A stretch of DNA of 64,000 nt from Chitinophagaceae bacterium UBA7600 (GCA_002478885.1 DLKC01000052.1:47548-111547), one strand, 5' to 3'; numbered from the stretch's first letter, positions 36,283 through 45,211 are shown. A program made the numbers and translations. Notes: generated by a model from the sequence alone, not told the origin.

Positions 36283-38205
36283 ATGATTCATTTTGATTTG
36301 CCGAAACAAAAATCATCCATCATCAAAGTGCTTGGTGTTGGTGGCGGGGGCAGCAATGCAGTAAACTACATGTTTGCCCAGGACATTGAAGGTGTTGATT
36401 TTATTATTTGTAACACGGACGCTAAAGCGCTTGAACAGAGCCGTGTGCCCAACAAGATACAGTTGGGGCCACATCTTACGCAAGGCCTTGGCGCAGGGGC
36501 CAATCCCGAAGTGGGGAAGCAGGCTACCGAAGAATCACTCGAAGAAATACGCCGCATATTAGAAGTAAATACAAAAATGGCGTTCATCACTGCCGGTATG
36601 GGCGGCGGCACAGGTACGGGTGGTGCACCTATCATCGCTAAGATCTGCCGCGAGCTAGGTATACTCACCGTCGCCATTGTTACCACGCCCTTCCAGTTTG
36701 AAGGGCCACGCCGTTTGCAGCAGGCTGAGGAAGGCATCAGGCAATTACAGCCTTATGTTGACACATTGCTTGTAATAAGTAACGACAAGTTGCGTATGCA
36801 ATACGGAAACCTGAAAATGACGCAGGCTTTTGGCCGGGCCGATAATGTGTTGGCCACCGCGGCAAAATGCATTACCGACATCATCAACAGTAAAGGCACG
36901 ATCATCGTCGACTTTGCCGATGTGTGCACCGTTATGAAGAATGGTGGTGTAGCAATACTTGGCAGTGCTGCTGCTGAAGGTGAAAACAGGGCCCAGCTTG
37001 CAATTGAAGAAGCTTTGAATTCTCCGTTGCTCAACGACAGCGATATCCGCGGAGCAAGATGGATATTGGTTAATATCAATAGTGCTGAAGGCGAGCACGA
37101 GTGCACTATGGATGAATTTGAGATTATCAACAATTACCTGCGCCAGCAAAGCGGCGAAAATTCAGATCTTATCATCGGTAGTGGCTACGATAACGAACTT
37201 GGTGGCAGCATTGGTATCACCATCATTGCTACAGGTTTTGAATTCAAAGACCCGTTTGCTAAAAAAGATACAAGTGTTGCAGTTCAGCAGCCAAAAGTCG
37301 CTGCACCGCCGGTGGTTGAAAAAATTGTAATGACACTCGGCATCGATGGTGAAGAGAAAAAGATGTATGGGCAGCAGCCGATACCCTTCGAGGAAAAGGA
37401 TCCTTTCGCTCCAAAACTTGTGGAAGAGGAAGCGCCTCTGCCCGTTTTTAATATGGTACCAATGCAGGCAGAACCAGAGCCTGAGCGTGTTTCAAGCGCA
37501 GAGGCGCTTCGGTTTGAATTGAAGGCCGAAACAAGGGAAGAAACGCCAACGTTTAAACTGGCCCAAACCGAAATGCCAAAACCGGCAGAGCCCGTTATGC
37601 AGATCGTTGAAAAGAATGAACCTGCACCGGTAAACCTCCCGCCACTGAGCTATCTCCACAGACCGGCGAATATTTATGCAGACAGCCCGGCAGCAAGAGA
37701 AACACCGCAGCCTGTTCAACCAACAGTGGTTACGGTTACAGCACCTGTGCAACCCCTACCTGCCCCAACACCAGCACCCGTGCCGGCAGTAACGCCACCG
37801 CCAGTAGTAGCAGAATTGCCAAAGATGGTTTTAAGAGAAGAACCTGCCGAAGACAATGCAGACTTTCAGTTGGTAATAAAAGAGGAAGCCAAACCGGCCG
37901 AGCCGGTTATTGTCGCTGAAGCTGCATTTGACGATACCGCTTTTAACGAGGAAGAAGATCAGAAAAGACGGGCGGCGGAGCGCATTAACAAATTGCGCAA
38001 CCTCTCATTCAATATGAATTCGGCAGACTCAGGCGGCGAGTATGATAATGTTCCGGCTTATGTAAGACGTAATATGGAATTGTTTGGCAATACGCTCACT
38101 TCGGTTGAACAATTCTACAGCAAATACACCGTTAAGAAAGAAGATAACGATGAAACACATATTTCATCTTTAAATACTTTCCTCGATGGAAAGAAGCCCG
38201 ATTAG
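36283..38205 (+). CDS. ftsZ: division GTPase FtsZ, long-tailed
   Basis: 640 aa, against about 380 in E. coli. The GTPase core is complete: GVGGGGSNAVNYM, the tubulin signature GGGTGTGGAP (about 107-116) and FEGPRRLQQAEEG. It is followed by a very long Pro-, Glu- and Ala-rich linker (about 330-580). The conserved tail peptide that binds FtsA is probably YDNVPAYVRRN (587-597), but 43 residues follow it, whereas in most FtsZ proteins it is at the very end. It is the last gene of the dcw cluster, 81 bp after ftsA, followed by a terminator. Confidence 0.96.
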   Translation: MIHFDLPKQKSSIIKVLGVGGGGSNAVNYMFAQDIEGVDFIICNTDAKALEQSRVPNKIQLGPHLTQGLGAGANPEVGKQATEESLEEIRRILEVNTKMAFITAGMGGGTGTGGAPIIAKICRELGILTVAIVTTPFQFEGPRRLQQAEEGIRQLQPYVDTLLVISNDKLRMQYGNLKMTQAFGRADNVLATAAKCITDIINSKGTIIVDFADVCTVMKNGGVAILGSAAAEGENRAQLAIEEALNSPLLNDSDIRGARWILVNINSAEGEHECTMDEFEIINNYLRQQSGENSDLIIGSGYDNELGGSIGITIIATGFEFKDPFAKKDTSVAVQQPKVAAPPVVEKIVMTLGIDGEEKKMYGQQPIPFEEKDPFAPKLVEEEAPLPVFNMVPMQAEPEPERVSSAEALRFELKAETREETPTFKLAQTEMPKPAEPVMQIVEKNEPAPVNLPPLSYLHRPANIYADSPAARETPQPVQPTVVTVTAPVQPLPAPTPAPVPAVTPPPVVAELPKMVLREEPAEDNADFQLVIKEEAKPAEPVIVAEAAFDDTAFNEEEDQKRRAAERINKLRNLSFNMNSADSGGEYDNVPAYVRRNMELFGNTLTSVEQFYSKYTVKKEDNDETHISSLNTFLDGKKPD

Positions 38206-38240
38206 TTCGTACGTTTTCTCTTGTGTTTATTTAGTTGTTG

Positions 38241-38273
38241 ATCCCCTGGTTTAGTCGCCGGGGGATTTTTTTT
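38241..38273 (+). terminator. Rho-independent terminator of the dcw cluster
   Basis: A 9-bp stem ATCCCCTGG / CCGGGGGAT (one G-T pair, 8-base loop) is followed by eight T. It ends the plus-strand cluster after ftsZ. Confidence 0.85.
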
Positions 38274-38276
38274 GAG

Positions 38277-38324
38277 CCGGGCTGCAGTGCAGGCATCCTC
38301 ACCTGTTGCGTCGCTCTTTTCGGC
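38277..38324 (+). repeat. CCGG-28 element, single arm, class 1, decayed core end
   Basis: GCCGGGC with CCGG at 38277 and GTTGCGTCGCTCTTTT from 38305 are 28 bp apart. It begins four bases after the T run of the ftsZ terminator. Confidence 0.7.
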
Positions 38325-38439
38325 GCCTGTAGTTCTGCGCTGCAATCTTCGACTGTATGTATGTGGAAAATTTTTTTGTCTTCTGCCGCGATAGTGTCCG
38401 GCATTCCGAGAAGTTGGCTCTTTTTTTTTTGATGCTTTT

Positions 38440-39249
38440 TTATTTCAGCATCTCATCCATGTTGCGGTCGTTGGAAATTTTGCCTTTCATTTCAAGCATG
38501 CGCATATCTTTCGCATCCCGTAAAAATTCAGAAGCAAAAATGAAACTGTTGAGTAGTTTATTGTTGCTGAAAATAATCTCCTGGTTAGAGCCTTCCCACT
38601 CTTTTTTGCCGTTGTAGAGATAAACAATGTGATCGCCAATCTCCATTACACTGTTCATATCGTGCGTTACAACGGTAGTGGTAATATTAAATTCATCGGT
38701 GATCTCTTTAATGAGTTTGTCGATGAGTAAAGATGTTTGCGGATCGAGGCCTGAGTTGGGCTCATCGCAGAATAGATATTTTGGGTTGAGTACTATGGCA
38801 CGTGCGATCCCTACCCGTTTTTTCATGCCGCCGCTTATTTCGGCCGGAAATTTTTTGTGCGCATCTTTCAGATTAACTCGGGCAAGTACTTCGTCTACTC
38901 TTTTCTTCTTGTCCTTATAGCTGTCTTTTGAAAACATGTCAAGCGGGAACATTACATTTTGTTCAACCGTCATCGAATCAAACAACGCCGATCCCTGGAA
39001 CAACATGCCTATTTGCTGGCGAAGGAATTTACGTTGTTCATCCGTCATAGATACCATGCTTTCGCCACTGAAAAAAATATCACCATGGTCTGGTTTAAAA
39101 AGGCCAACCATACATTTGGTGAGTACAGTTTTCCCGCTGCCACTGGTGCCGATGATGAGGTTGCATTTGCCGGCTTCCATTACAGCGCTGATATCTTCAA
39201 GTATTACCTTGTCGCCAAAAGATTTGTGTACATTTTTTATTTCGATCAT
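38440..39249 (-). CDS. MlaF-like ABC transporter ATPase
   Basis: 269 aa. Walker A GTSGSGKT (about 34-41), Q loop MLFQGSALFDSMTVEQNV, signature ISGGMKKRVGIARAI (about 141-155), Walker B YLFCDEPNSGLD. The FQGSALFDSMTV stretch and the PNSGLDP switch are typical of MlaF/Ttg2A/Mkl, the ATPase of lipid transport systems that keep outer-membrane lipid asymmetry. The MlaE-like permease that usually lies beside it is not next to it here, since lysA is the neighbour upstream, so the partner genes are elsewhere. Confidence 0.9.
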   Translation of the reverse strand: MIEIKNVHKSFGDKVILEDISAVMEAGKCNLIIGTSGSGKTVLTKCMVGLFKPDHGDIFFSGESMVSMTDEQRKFLRQQIGMLFQGSALFDSMTVEQNVMFPLDMFSKDSYKDKKKRVDEVLARVNLKDAHKKFPAEISGGMKKRVGIARAIVLNPKYLFCDEPNSGLDPQTSLLIDKLIKEITDEFNITTTVVTHDMNSVMEIGDHIVYLYNGKKEWEGSNQEIIFSNNKLLNSFIFASEFLRDAKDMRMLEMKGKISNDRNMDEMLK

Positions 39250-39354
39250 GAAATTTCAGATAGAAACGGAAATTAATTCTTTTATATTGAAATCAGCCGA
39301 TGCGTTTGCGTTAATGTTTTTCCAAGCATATCATTTGCTGCAACCGGTAAGACA

Positions 39355-39402
39355 GCACAAGTGTGCGACGCAACAGCCGATGCCATAAAAGGCAACAGCC
39401 GG
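39355..39402 (-). repeat. CCGG-28 element, single arm, class 1
   Basis: The core lies on minus (GCACAAGTGTGCGACGCAAC on plus, 39355-39374), with CCGG at 39399-39402, 28 bp away. It contains the common spacer word GATGCCATAA. It lies between lysA and the ABC ATPase gene. Confidence 0.85.
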
Positions 39403-39421
39403 TAGCAAAAAAATCTTTTGG

Positions 39422-40636
39422 TTATAAAATTTCGACCTGGTTTTTTAACAGGTCTTCAAACTCGTCTCTTCTGCGGATTAAATTTACTTCGCCGTTTTTG
39501 ATAAGCACTTCTGCGGGTTTTAAACGGCTGTTGAAATTGCTGCTCATTTCAAAGCCATAGGCACCCGCGTTGTAGAAAACGAGATAATCGCCTTCGCGCA
39601 CTTCGTTTATTTTCCGGTCCCATGCAAAGGTGTCTGTTTCGCAGATATTACCCACAACAGTATAAATGCGTTCGGGCCCGTTAGGGTTGCTGATGTTTTC
39701 AATTCGGTGGTATGCTTCGTAAAACATGGGGCGTATAAGGTGGTTGAAACCGCTGTTAACGCCAACAAAAACGGTTGCGGTGGTTTGCTTTATAACATTT
39801 GCTTTTACAACAAAATAACCGCACTCGCTCACCAGGTATTTTCCCGGCTCGAACCATATTTCCAGTGAACGGCCATTTTCTTTTTCATAGGCAGCGAATG
39901 CCTCTGCCACTTTATTTCCAAGGGAGTTAACATCGGTTGCAACATCATCGGCTTTGTACGGCACTTTAAAGCCGCTGCCCAAATCGATGAACTCCAGCTT
40001 TGGAAAATGACGCGCCATTTCGAACATTACTTCAAGACCCTGCAAAAAAACATTTACATCTTTTATTTCACTGCCCGTGTGCATGTGAAGGCCCGCAACA
40101 TGAATATTTGTCGACTTAACTACCCTTTCAATATGCCGCATCTGGTGAATGGAAATGCCAAACTTGCTATCGATATGGCCGGTGGATATTTTAAAGTTTC
40201 CGCCCGCCATTATGTGTGGGTTCAGCCGGATACATACCGGGTAACTATTGCCGTATTTACTGCCAAAGCGTTCCAGCATGGAAATGTTATCGATGTTTAC
40301 ATTTACGCCAAGAGCGATTCCAGCTTCGATCTCTTCGAAGTCAACGCAGTTTGGTGTGAAGAGAATTTGTTTCGGTTCAAATCCTGCATGCAAGCCAAGC
40401 TTTACCTCGTTAATGCTTACGCAGTCGAGATTGGCGCCGTACTGTTTCACCAGCTTTAGAACATTGATATTTGTAAGCGATTTACATGCGTAGAAAAATT
40501 TAGCATTACAGGCCGCGAATGCGTGTTTCAGGCGGTTCAGTTGCTCCTCTATTTTTTCTGCATGGTAAACGTACAATGGTGTGCCAAACCTGTTGGCTGC
40601 ATCGATCAATTGTTCATTTGTTAGTTGCTGGGGCAT
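39422..40636 (-). CDS. lysA: diaminopimelate decarboxylase
   Basis: 404 aa from the ATG at 40636 (the longer frame begins at a TTG three codons earlier). PLP enzyme turning meso-DAP into lysine. Motifs: TPLYVYHAEKI near the start, FFYACKSLTNINVL with the PLP-binding Lys, GLHMHTGSEI (about 170), EFIDLGSGFKVPY, WFEPGKYLVSECG and GNICETDTFAWDRK with the catalytic Cys. It fits with the DAP-type MurE in this window. It is probably monocistronic. Confidence 0.95.
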   Translation of the reverse strand: MPQQLTNEQLIDAANRFGTPLYVYHAEKIEEQLNRLKHAFAACNAKFFYACKSLTNINVLKLVKQYGANLDCVSINEVKLGLHAGFEPKQILFTPNCVDFEEIEAGIALGVNVNIDNISMLERFGSKYGNSYPVCIRLNPHIMAGGNFKISTGHIDSKFGISIHQMRHIERVVKSTNIHVAGLHMHTGSEIKDVNVFLQGLEVMFEMARHFPKLEFIDLGSGFKVPYKADDVATDVNSLGNKVAEAFAAYEKENGRSLEIWFEPGKYLVSECGYFVVKANVIKQTTATVFVGVNSGFNHLIRPMFYEAYHRIENISNPNGPERIYTVVGNICETDTFAWDRKINEVREGDYLVFYNAGAYGFEMSSNFNSRLKPAEVLIKNGEVNLIRRRDEFEDLLKNQVEIL

Positions 40637-40701
40637 AGCGGACAAAATGTAATTGGTGAAATTTATTTATAATCATAATAAGGCCCGGGTGGGCTTTGGA
40701 A

Positions 40702-41478
40702 TTACTGTTTACCGGGATCGGTGCTTTCGTCGCTGTTATCAGCTCCCGGTACATCGTCGCTTTGTTCAGGGGTATTATTATCCTGGTCATTTGGCTCTGC
40801 AGATTCGCCTGTTGTTTCTGTTTGAGGAATGACCAGGTCGCCATTGCTGTCGACAAATGCCACGGGCTCTTCGGTAAGTGCGATGTTGCCATCTTCGGTG
40901 TGTCTTATGGCAGTTGGTTCTATCAGTTGAGATGCGAACACTTCGCTGATTTTTGGGAGGTCGGCGGCAGAATTGATGCCGAAATAGTCCATGAAGTTTT
41001 TTGATGTAGCGTATACAAGTGGCTTGCCAGGCATATTTTCACTGCGCCCGGTGATGATGATGAGCTCTTTTTCGAGCAATTTCTGAATGCTGTAGTCGCT
41101 GTTAACCCCGCGGATACTTTCAATCTCTGATTTGGTAATCGGCTGTTTGTAAGCGATTATGGCCAGCGTTTCCAGCGCCGCTGTGGAGAGGCGTTTCAGG
41201 AATCTTTCGCCATTGAGTTGGGCGAGTGTTTTGTAAAAATCTTTTTTGGTAAGAAATTGCCATCCGCCACCACTTTCCCGCACTTCGAATGGATAGAATT
41301 CGCTTTGATATTTTTCGGTGATTCCTGCAATACAACTTTCTACCTGGCTGGTAGTAATACGCTCTTCCATGAAACCAAAAGCATTGTTGATAAGCTCAAC
41401 AATTTCTGCCGTGGTCAGTGGCTTTTCGCTGGCAAAGATCAGCGCCTCTATATGCGGAATAATTTGGGAAAGTTCCAT
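40702..41478 (-). CDS. scpB: segregation and condensation protein ScpB
   Basis: 258 aa. Two winged-helix domains: HIEALIFASEKPLTTAEIVELI (N-terminal) and RLSTAALETLAIIAYKQPITKSEIESIRGVNSDYSIQKLLEKELI (the family's most conserved stretch). It dimerises and binds ScpA-SMC. The last about 50 residues are an acidic, disordered tail (Glu, Asp, Asn, Pro), common in Bacteroidota ScpB. No scpA lies beside it. It is followed by lysA on the same strand after 65 bp. Confidence 0.94.
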   Translation of the reverse strand: MELSQIIPHIEALIFASEKPLTTAEIVELINNAFGFMEERITTSQVESCIAGITEKYQSEFYPFEVRESGGGWQFLTKKDFYKTLAQLNGERFLKRLSTAALETLAIIAYKQPITKSEIESIRGVNSDYSIQKLLEKELIIITGRSENMPGKPLVYATSKNFMDYFGINSAADLPKISEVFASQLIEPTAIRHTEDGNIALTEEPVAFVDSNGDLVIPQTETTGESAEPNDQDNNTPEQSDDVPGADNSDESTDPGKQ

Positions 41479-41489
41479 GTGGTTAAAAT

Positions 41490-41580
41490 CAATTTGAAAA
41501 CCTGAAAATTAGCCAATTTGAAAACAGTATGTCGTTATGTTTGCAGAACATCCTTCAAATCTTCAAATTTTCAAATCAGG
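41490..41580. repeat. A/T-rich inverted-repeat spacer
   Basis: It contains AATTTGAAAACCTGAAAATT and CAATTTGAAAAC on the left, and CTTCAAATCTTCAAATTTTC then AAATCAGG on the right. These are short direct and inverted copies of a TTTGAAAA word. I believe spacers of this type recur in Bacteroidota genomes. It lies between scpB and atpG and is unrelated to the CCGG-28 family. Confidence 0.5.
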
Positions 41581-41583
41581 TCT

Positions 41584-42465
41584 TTAGCCCTCTAATGCTG
41601 CAGCTCCACTCACAATTTCGCTAAGCTCGGTTGTAATGGCAGCTTGCCGTGCCCTGTTGTAAGAAACTTTTAAGATCTTAAGCAATTCGTTGGCATTATC
41701 GCTGGCTTTGTCCATTGCCGTCATCCGGGCACCATGCTCGCTGGCATTAGCATCAAGAACAGCCTTATATAATTGCGTGTTGAGGATCTTGGGCATTAAT
41801 TCGGCAATCAGCTTGTCTTTGGAAGGTTCGAAAATAAAGTCTGCCTTTGTAGCGCCTGCTTTCTTTTCCACCTTGGGTATTGGCAGGAACTGCTCACAAT
41901 GGAAATTTTGTGTTGCGGCATTCTTAAATTCACTGTATACGATATCTATTGCATCAAATTCTTTGTTTTCAAAAGCAGTCATTGCAGCTTTTGCCGCAGC
42001 CTGCACATTCTCGAACGTAAGATTCAGAAAAATATCTTTATAAGTGTCAGACGTTTTGTAGCCTGATTTTGTGAGGCTTTCGTAACCTTTCTTGCCAATA
42101 TTCCATATGGCTACGTTGCCTTTTTTATATTGCTCATGGTATTTTTCCAGTATACTCGCCTTGGCCAGTTTTACCAGGTTAGAGTTATAGGCGCCGCATA
42201 AGCCCCGGTCGCTGGTAATCACGATTATCAGCACTTTTTCAATGTTTCTTTGTTCGGCAAGTTTTATGCTCACATCACCTTCGGTATTGCTCACGATATT
42301 GCTCAGTACTTCCTGCAGCTTTTTGGCGTAAGGCCTCATCTGGATAATTGCATCCTGGGCACGGCGGAGTTTTGCTGCGCTCACCATTTTCATAGCCTTG
42401 GTGATCTGCTGAGAGCTTTGTACAGAACTTATGCGATTACGGACTTCTTTTAACTGACCTGCCAT
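41584..42465 (-). CDS. atpG: F1F0 ATP synthase gamma subunit
   Basis: 293 aa. Central rotor stalk of F1. The N-terminal helix is QLKEVRNRISSVQSSQQITKAMKMVSAAKLRRAQDAI, and the C-terminal helix SEHGARMTAMDKASDNANELLKILKVSYNRARQAAITTELSEIVSGAAAL; both are diagnostic and form the coiled coil. The middle has ITSDRGLCGAYNSNL. It is not next to atpA or atpD: no other ATP synthase gene lies in the window, and it has its own promoter candidate. Confidence 0.96.
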   Translation of the reverse strand: MAGQLKEVRNRISSVQSSQQITKAMKMVSAAKLRRAQDAIIQMRPYAKKLQEVLSNIVSNTEGDVSIKLAEQRNIEKVLIIVITSDRGLCGAYNSNLVKLAKASILEKYHEQYKKGNVAIWNIGKKGYESLTKSGYKTSDTYKDIFLNLTFENVQAAAKAAMTAFENKEFDAIDIVYSEFKNAATQNFHCEQFLPIPKVEKKAGATKADFIFEPSKDKLIAELMPKILNTQLYKAVLDANASEHGARMTAMDKASDNANELLKILKVSYNRARQAAITTELSEIVSGAAALEG

Positions 42466-42548
42466 TTGCTGGAATTTTAATTTTAAAAAACCTTGATTTT
42501 CAGAGCGTAATTAAAAAAATGAAAGATAAAGTCGCTCCGAAAACGCCG

Positions 42549-42556
42549 CAAAGGTA
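42549..42556 (-). promoter_or_regulatory. -7 box upstream of atpG
   Basis: On minus the sequence is TACCTTTG, a perfect match to the Bacteroidota -7 box TAnnTTTG, about 85 bp before the atpG ATG. A clear -33 TTTG is missing. Confidence 0.45.
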
Positions 42557-42654
42557 ACGGAATCGTGATAAAATTTTGAGTTAGCTGGCACTCTTTTATT
42601 TTATGCAATTCAAGGCTTCTTGGCCACGATTCTTAAAGGCTGATTTTTGCCGGG

Positions 42655-42854
42655 CCGGCATACCGAACAATGCTGGTCTGCGGTTGTGTCACTCACTTGT
42701 ACTGTTGTTCCTTTAGTGGGCAATGCGGGACAACCGGTAGCTATTTCTTCCTTGCCGAAACTCCCTTATTTACAGATTTTCTGCCTTGCCGACTTGCTTT
42801 TTACAGTACCAGAGTGCGACGCAACAGCAGCTTAACAGATGCTTCCTGGCCCGG
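42655..42854. repeat. CCGG-28 element, two-armed (class 2 + class 1)
   Basis: The left arm has CCGG at 42655 and a class 2 core at 42683-42702. The right arm has a class 1 core on minus (42806-42825) and CCCGG at 42850-42854, 28-29 bp away. It is one of the best-kept pairs. The gap 42466-43038 otherwise holds the atpG promoter region and a stretch before 43039 in which a longer frame of the next gene is open. Confidence 0.88.
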
Positions 42855-43038
42855 CTCATAAAATATTCCCGAAAAGCATTTTGCTTACCCATGCCGTTGC
42901 CTGATGCAGTGGAAATTTGCTACATGCAAGGGTTTAAAAAACCGTGGGCAACCGGCAGGTTTTATTGATAAAATATTTACGTTCATGTTGAGGATTCTGT
43001 ATAACTTGAATAAAAATTTTTTAACAATCGGCACTGGT

Positions 43039-43605
43039 ATGGTATATTATTTACTCCGTGTATTGCGAAAGGCGTCTTATCTGATTTTTGGCTTTATACT
43101 CTTTTTTGGCTTGCCTGCCAGCGCGGATATGCCCGGGAACACTCCACGATCAGATGTGACCGTCACAATAAAAAATGTACAACTGCTCGGTGGCTATGTT
43201 TTGCATGTTCTCGATTATGACAAGGATATTATTATTGCGCACGACACCGTTTACAACATTTACGCCAGCCGGGGCGTTCCCCACAGTATTATGATTTGGG
43301 CAGTGCAGAACAGCAGTACCACTGACAGCCTGTTTTTTGATGAATTTCAGCAGAATAATTACGTAGTAGAACTGAAGGGAGTCTCGGGCAAAAATATTTT
43401 GTACGATCTTAAGCAGACGCCGGTTTCAACAGGTGATGCCGCAGACTCTTTAGTTAACGGTGCTGCAGACGTTAGCCTCGCAGATATCTGGAAAACAAAT
43501 GAGCTGCTCATCGGGATAAGCTTTGTGGCGCTACTTGGGCTCATCTTTTATTTTCTCTGGCGCAAGAAGAAAAAGGGTAAGGGAAACATCGACGCCGCGT
43601 TATGA
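43039..43605 (+). CDS. exported single-pass membrane protein, unknown function
   Basis: 188 aa from the ATG at 43039, which gives a signal peptide (MVYYLLRVLRKASYLIFGFI, cleavage near PASA). ATGs at 42904 and 42985 are in frame but add a poorly hydrophobic lead. The periplasmic part (about 32-145) looks like a small beta domain (TVTIKNVQLLGGYVLHVLDYD, NNYVVELKGVSGKNILYDL). A C-terminal TM (about 155-175, LLIGISFVALLGLIFYFLW) is followed by a Lys-rich cytosolic end. I recognise no family. The stop overlaps the next start (ATGA), so the three genes 43039-44988 form an operon. Confidence 0.7.
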   Translation: MVYYLLRVLRKASYLIFGFILFFGLPASADMPGNTPRSDVTVTIKNVQLLGGYVLHVLDYDKDIIIAHDTVYNIYASRGVPHSIMIWAVQNSSTTDSLFFDEFQQNNYVVELKGVSGKNILYDLKQTPVSTGDAADSLVNGAADVSLADIWKTNELLIGISFVALLGLIFYFLWRKKKKGKGNIDAAL

Positions 43606-43922
43606 TGGCGATCTTCCAATATCTTTTTTACAGCATTTTGCTTGAAACGCCTCTTGTAATGCTTTTCTACCGGCGTGAATGGAAAAATGTGATACCCGTA
43701 GAAATATTGCTGAATAGTTTTACGTGGCCCATTCTTTCCCTATTGTATTTCATGTACCCGCATTCCCTGTTGCAGTTTGAAGCAGGGGTGGTTATTGCGG
43801 AGGCGGCTGCATTTAAAGTGTTTTTTGAAGGTTCATGGATAAAGGCTTTGCTGGCATCGTTTAGCGCGAATGCGACAAGCCTGCTGGCTGGTGTTTGGAT
43901 TAATCATCTTTCAATCTTTTGA
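43602..43922 (+). CDS. small polytopic membrane protein, unknown function
   Basis: 106 aa, three to four hydrophobic segments (about 5-20, 33-50, 58-73, 82-102). The start overlaps the stop of the preceding gene and its own stop is 1 bp from the next ATG, so translation of all three is probably coupled. No motif was recognised. The context says it works with the exported protein upstream and the MFS permease downstream. Confidence 0.7.
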   Translation: MMAIFQYLFYSILLETPLVMLFYRREWKNVIPVEILLNSFTWPILSLLYFMYPHSLLQFEAGVVIAEAAAFKVFFEGSWIKALLASFSANATSLLAGVWINHLSIF

Positions 43923-43923
43923 T

Positions 43924-44988
43924 ATGACATCCGGCGATTACCGCACGTCTTTGCGCTGGGGTATCCTTCATGGCGTTAATGATTGTGTTGCGGGATATAT
44001 GCTGTCGGCCTATGCCCTTTCTGCTGACCAGCCAAAAGCCACGCTTGCGCTTATTGTTTATTCCATTCTAGCCTTTGGCGGCCAGTTACCCGTGGGCCTT
44101 TGGCTCGATGCAAAACGTGACATGAGATTGTTTTCCGTGGTTCCTGTTATATTATTAATTGCCGGCTGCACGCTTTATTTCGTAAGTCCCTTTGCCGCGA
44201 TTGTTGTTGCGGGATTTGCTTCTGCGGGAATACATGTGACGGGTGGCTGTATCTGCCTGCTCCTTAATAAAGGAAAGTTTGGCCCGCTGGGTGTTTTTAC
44301 TGCCCCGGGAGTGGCGGGGTTAGCGGTTGGAAGCTTTTGCGGCCTGCTTAACAGCTACTGGCTTATTTTAGTAATTGTAACACTGTTTATATTATTTGTA
44401 CCGTTGGTAAAAGGAAACTTTCCTGCGTATGCGGTGGCGGTAAAAGCGAAAGAAGATATACTTGATTCGCATGATATGGTGATGATCGTTTTACTGCTGC
44501 TGATGAGTATACGTTCCTTTTTATTTGATCTGCTTAACACTTTTTCGGGTCAGTTTGAGTATGGCTTACTTGTAGTTGGATTGGGTGCCTTTGCCGGAAA
44601 AATAGTAGGCGCATTTTTCGCCGACCGTATAGGCTGGAGACGCTGGGTTTTTATTACGCTTCCCCTCTCGTTTGTGTTGTTGCAGCTTGGTCACGACAAT
44701 CTTTTGCTGCTTTCGTTTGGTATCGCCTGCCTGCAAAGCAGCGTGCCGATTACACTGCAACTCATGTATAACACGCTGCCACACTATCCCGCAACTGCCT
44801 CTGCGCTTAGCCTTGGAACTATTGTTGCTTTTGCCGGCCTGCCTTTATACCTTACACCCTTGGCTCCTAATTTTTTCAATAATTCTTTCGGGCTGTTTGC
44901 AATAATGCTTGTCGTAGCCCTTGTTTTATTGGCGGCAGGTTTCCTGTTTTATTTGCGAAGTCAACAAAGAGGCGCGGCAATAAAATAA
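43924..44988 (+). CDS. MFS-type permease
   Basis: 354 aa from the ATG at 43924 (a longer frame from 43870 lies within the upstream gene). About 10-12 TM segments. MFS-like traits are GLWLDAKRDMRLFSVVP between TM2 and TM3 (the place of the MFS motif A) and FFADRIGWRRWVFITLP in the second half (same motif repeated). It begins with WGILHGVNDCVAGYMLSAYAL. The length is short for an MFS protein. Substrate is unknown. It is the last gene of the tight three-gene operon. Confidence 0.75.
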   Translation: MTSGDYRTSLRWGILHGVNDCVAGYMLSAYALSADQPKATLALIVYSILAFGGQLPVGLWLDAKRDMRLFSVVPVILLIAGCTLYFVSPFAAIVVAGFASAGIHVTGGCICLLLNKGKFGPLGVFTAPGVAGLAVGSFCGLLNSYWLILVIVTLFILFVPLVKGNFPAYAVAVKAKEDILDSHDMVMIVLLLLMSIRSFLFDLLNTFSGQFEYGLLVVGLGAFAGKIVGAFFADRIGWRRWVFITLPLSFVLLQLGHDNLLLLSFGIACLQSSVPITLQLMYNTLPHYPATASALSLGTIVAFAGLPLYLTPLAPNFFNNSFGLFAIMLVVALVLLAAGFLFYLRSQQRGAAIK

Positions 44989-45007
44989 GTCTAAAAATAC
45001 TTTGTTA

Positions 45008-45187
45008 CCGGCATTTGCTTTTCATGGCATCGCCGCTTGTGTCACTCCCTTGTACGTTCCGAACTTTTTTGAACTATAATAAGCCAACCCATTTCGCTGG
45101 CTGCCGGCTTTGTTGTTTTTATGCCGCCTTTTATTCCAAAGTACAAGTGTGCGACGCAACGAGGCTGGACCATGATTAAAAAGCCGG
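45008..45187. repeat. CCGG-28 element, two-armed (class 2 + class 1)
   Basis: The left arm has CCGG at 45008 and a class 2 core at 45036-45055 (CTTGTGTCACTCCCTTGTAC). The right arm has a class 1 core on minus (GTACAAGTGTGCGACGCAAC, 45141-45160) and CCGG at 45184-45187, 27 bp away. It fills the gap between the convergent permease and lipoprotein genes. Confidence 0.9.
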
Positions 45188-45211
45188 GTTCATAAGAGAT
45201 AAAACGGTGGG

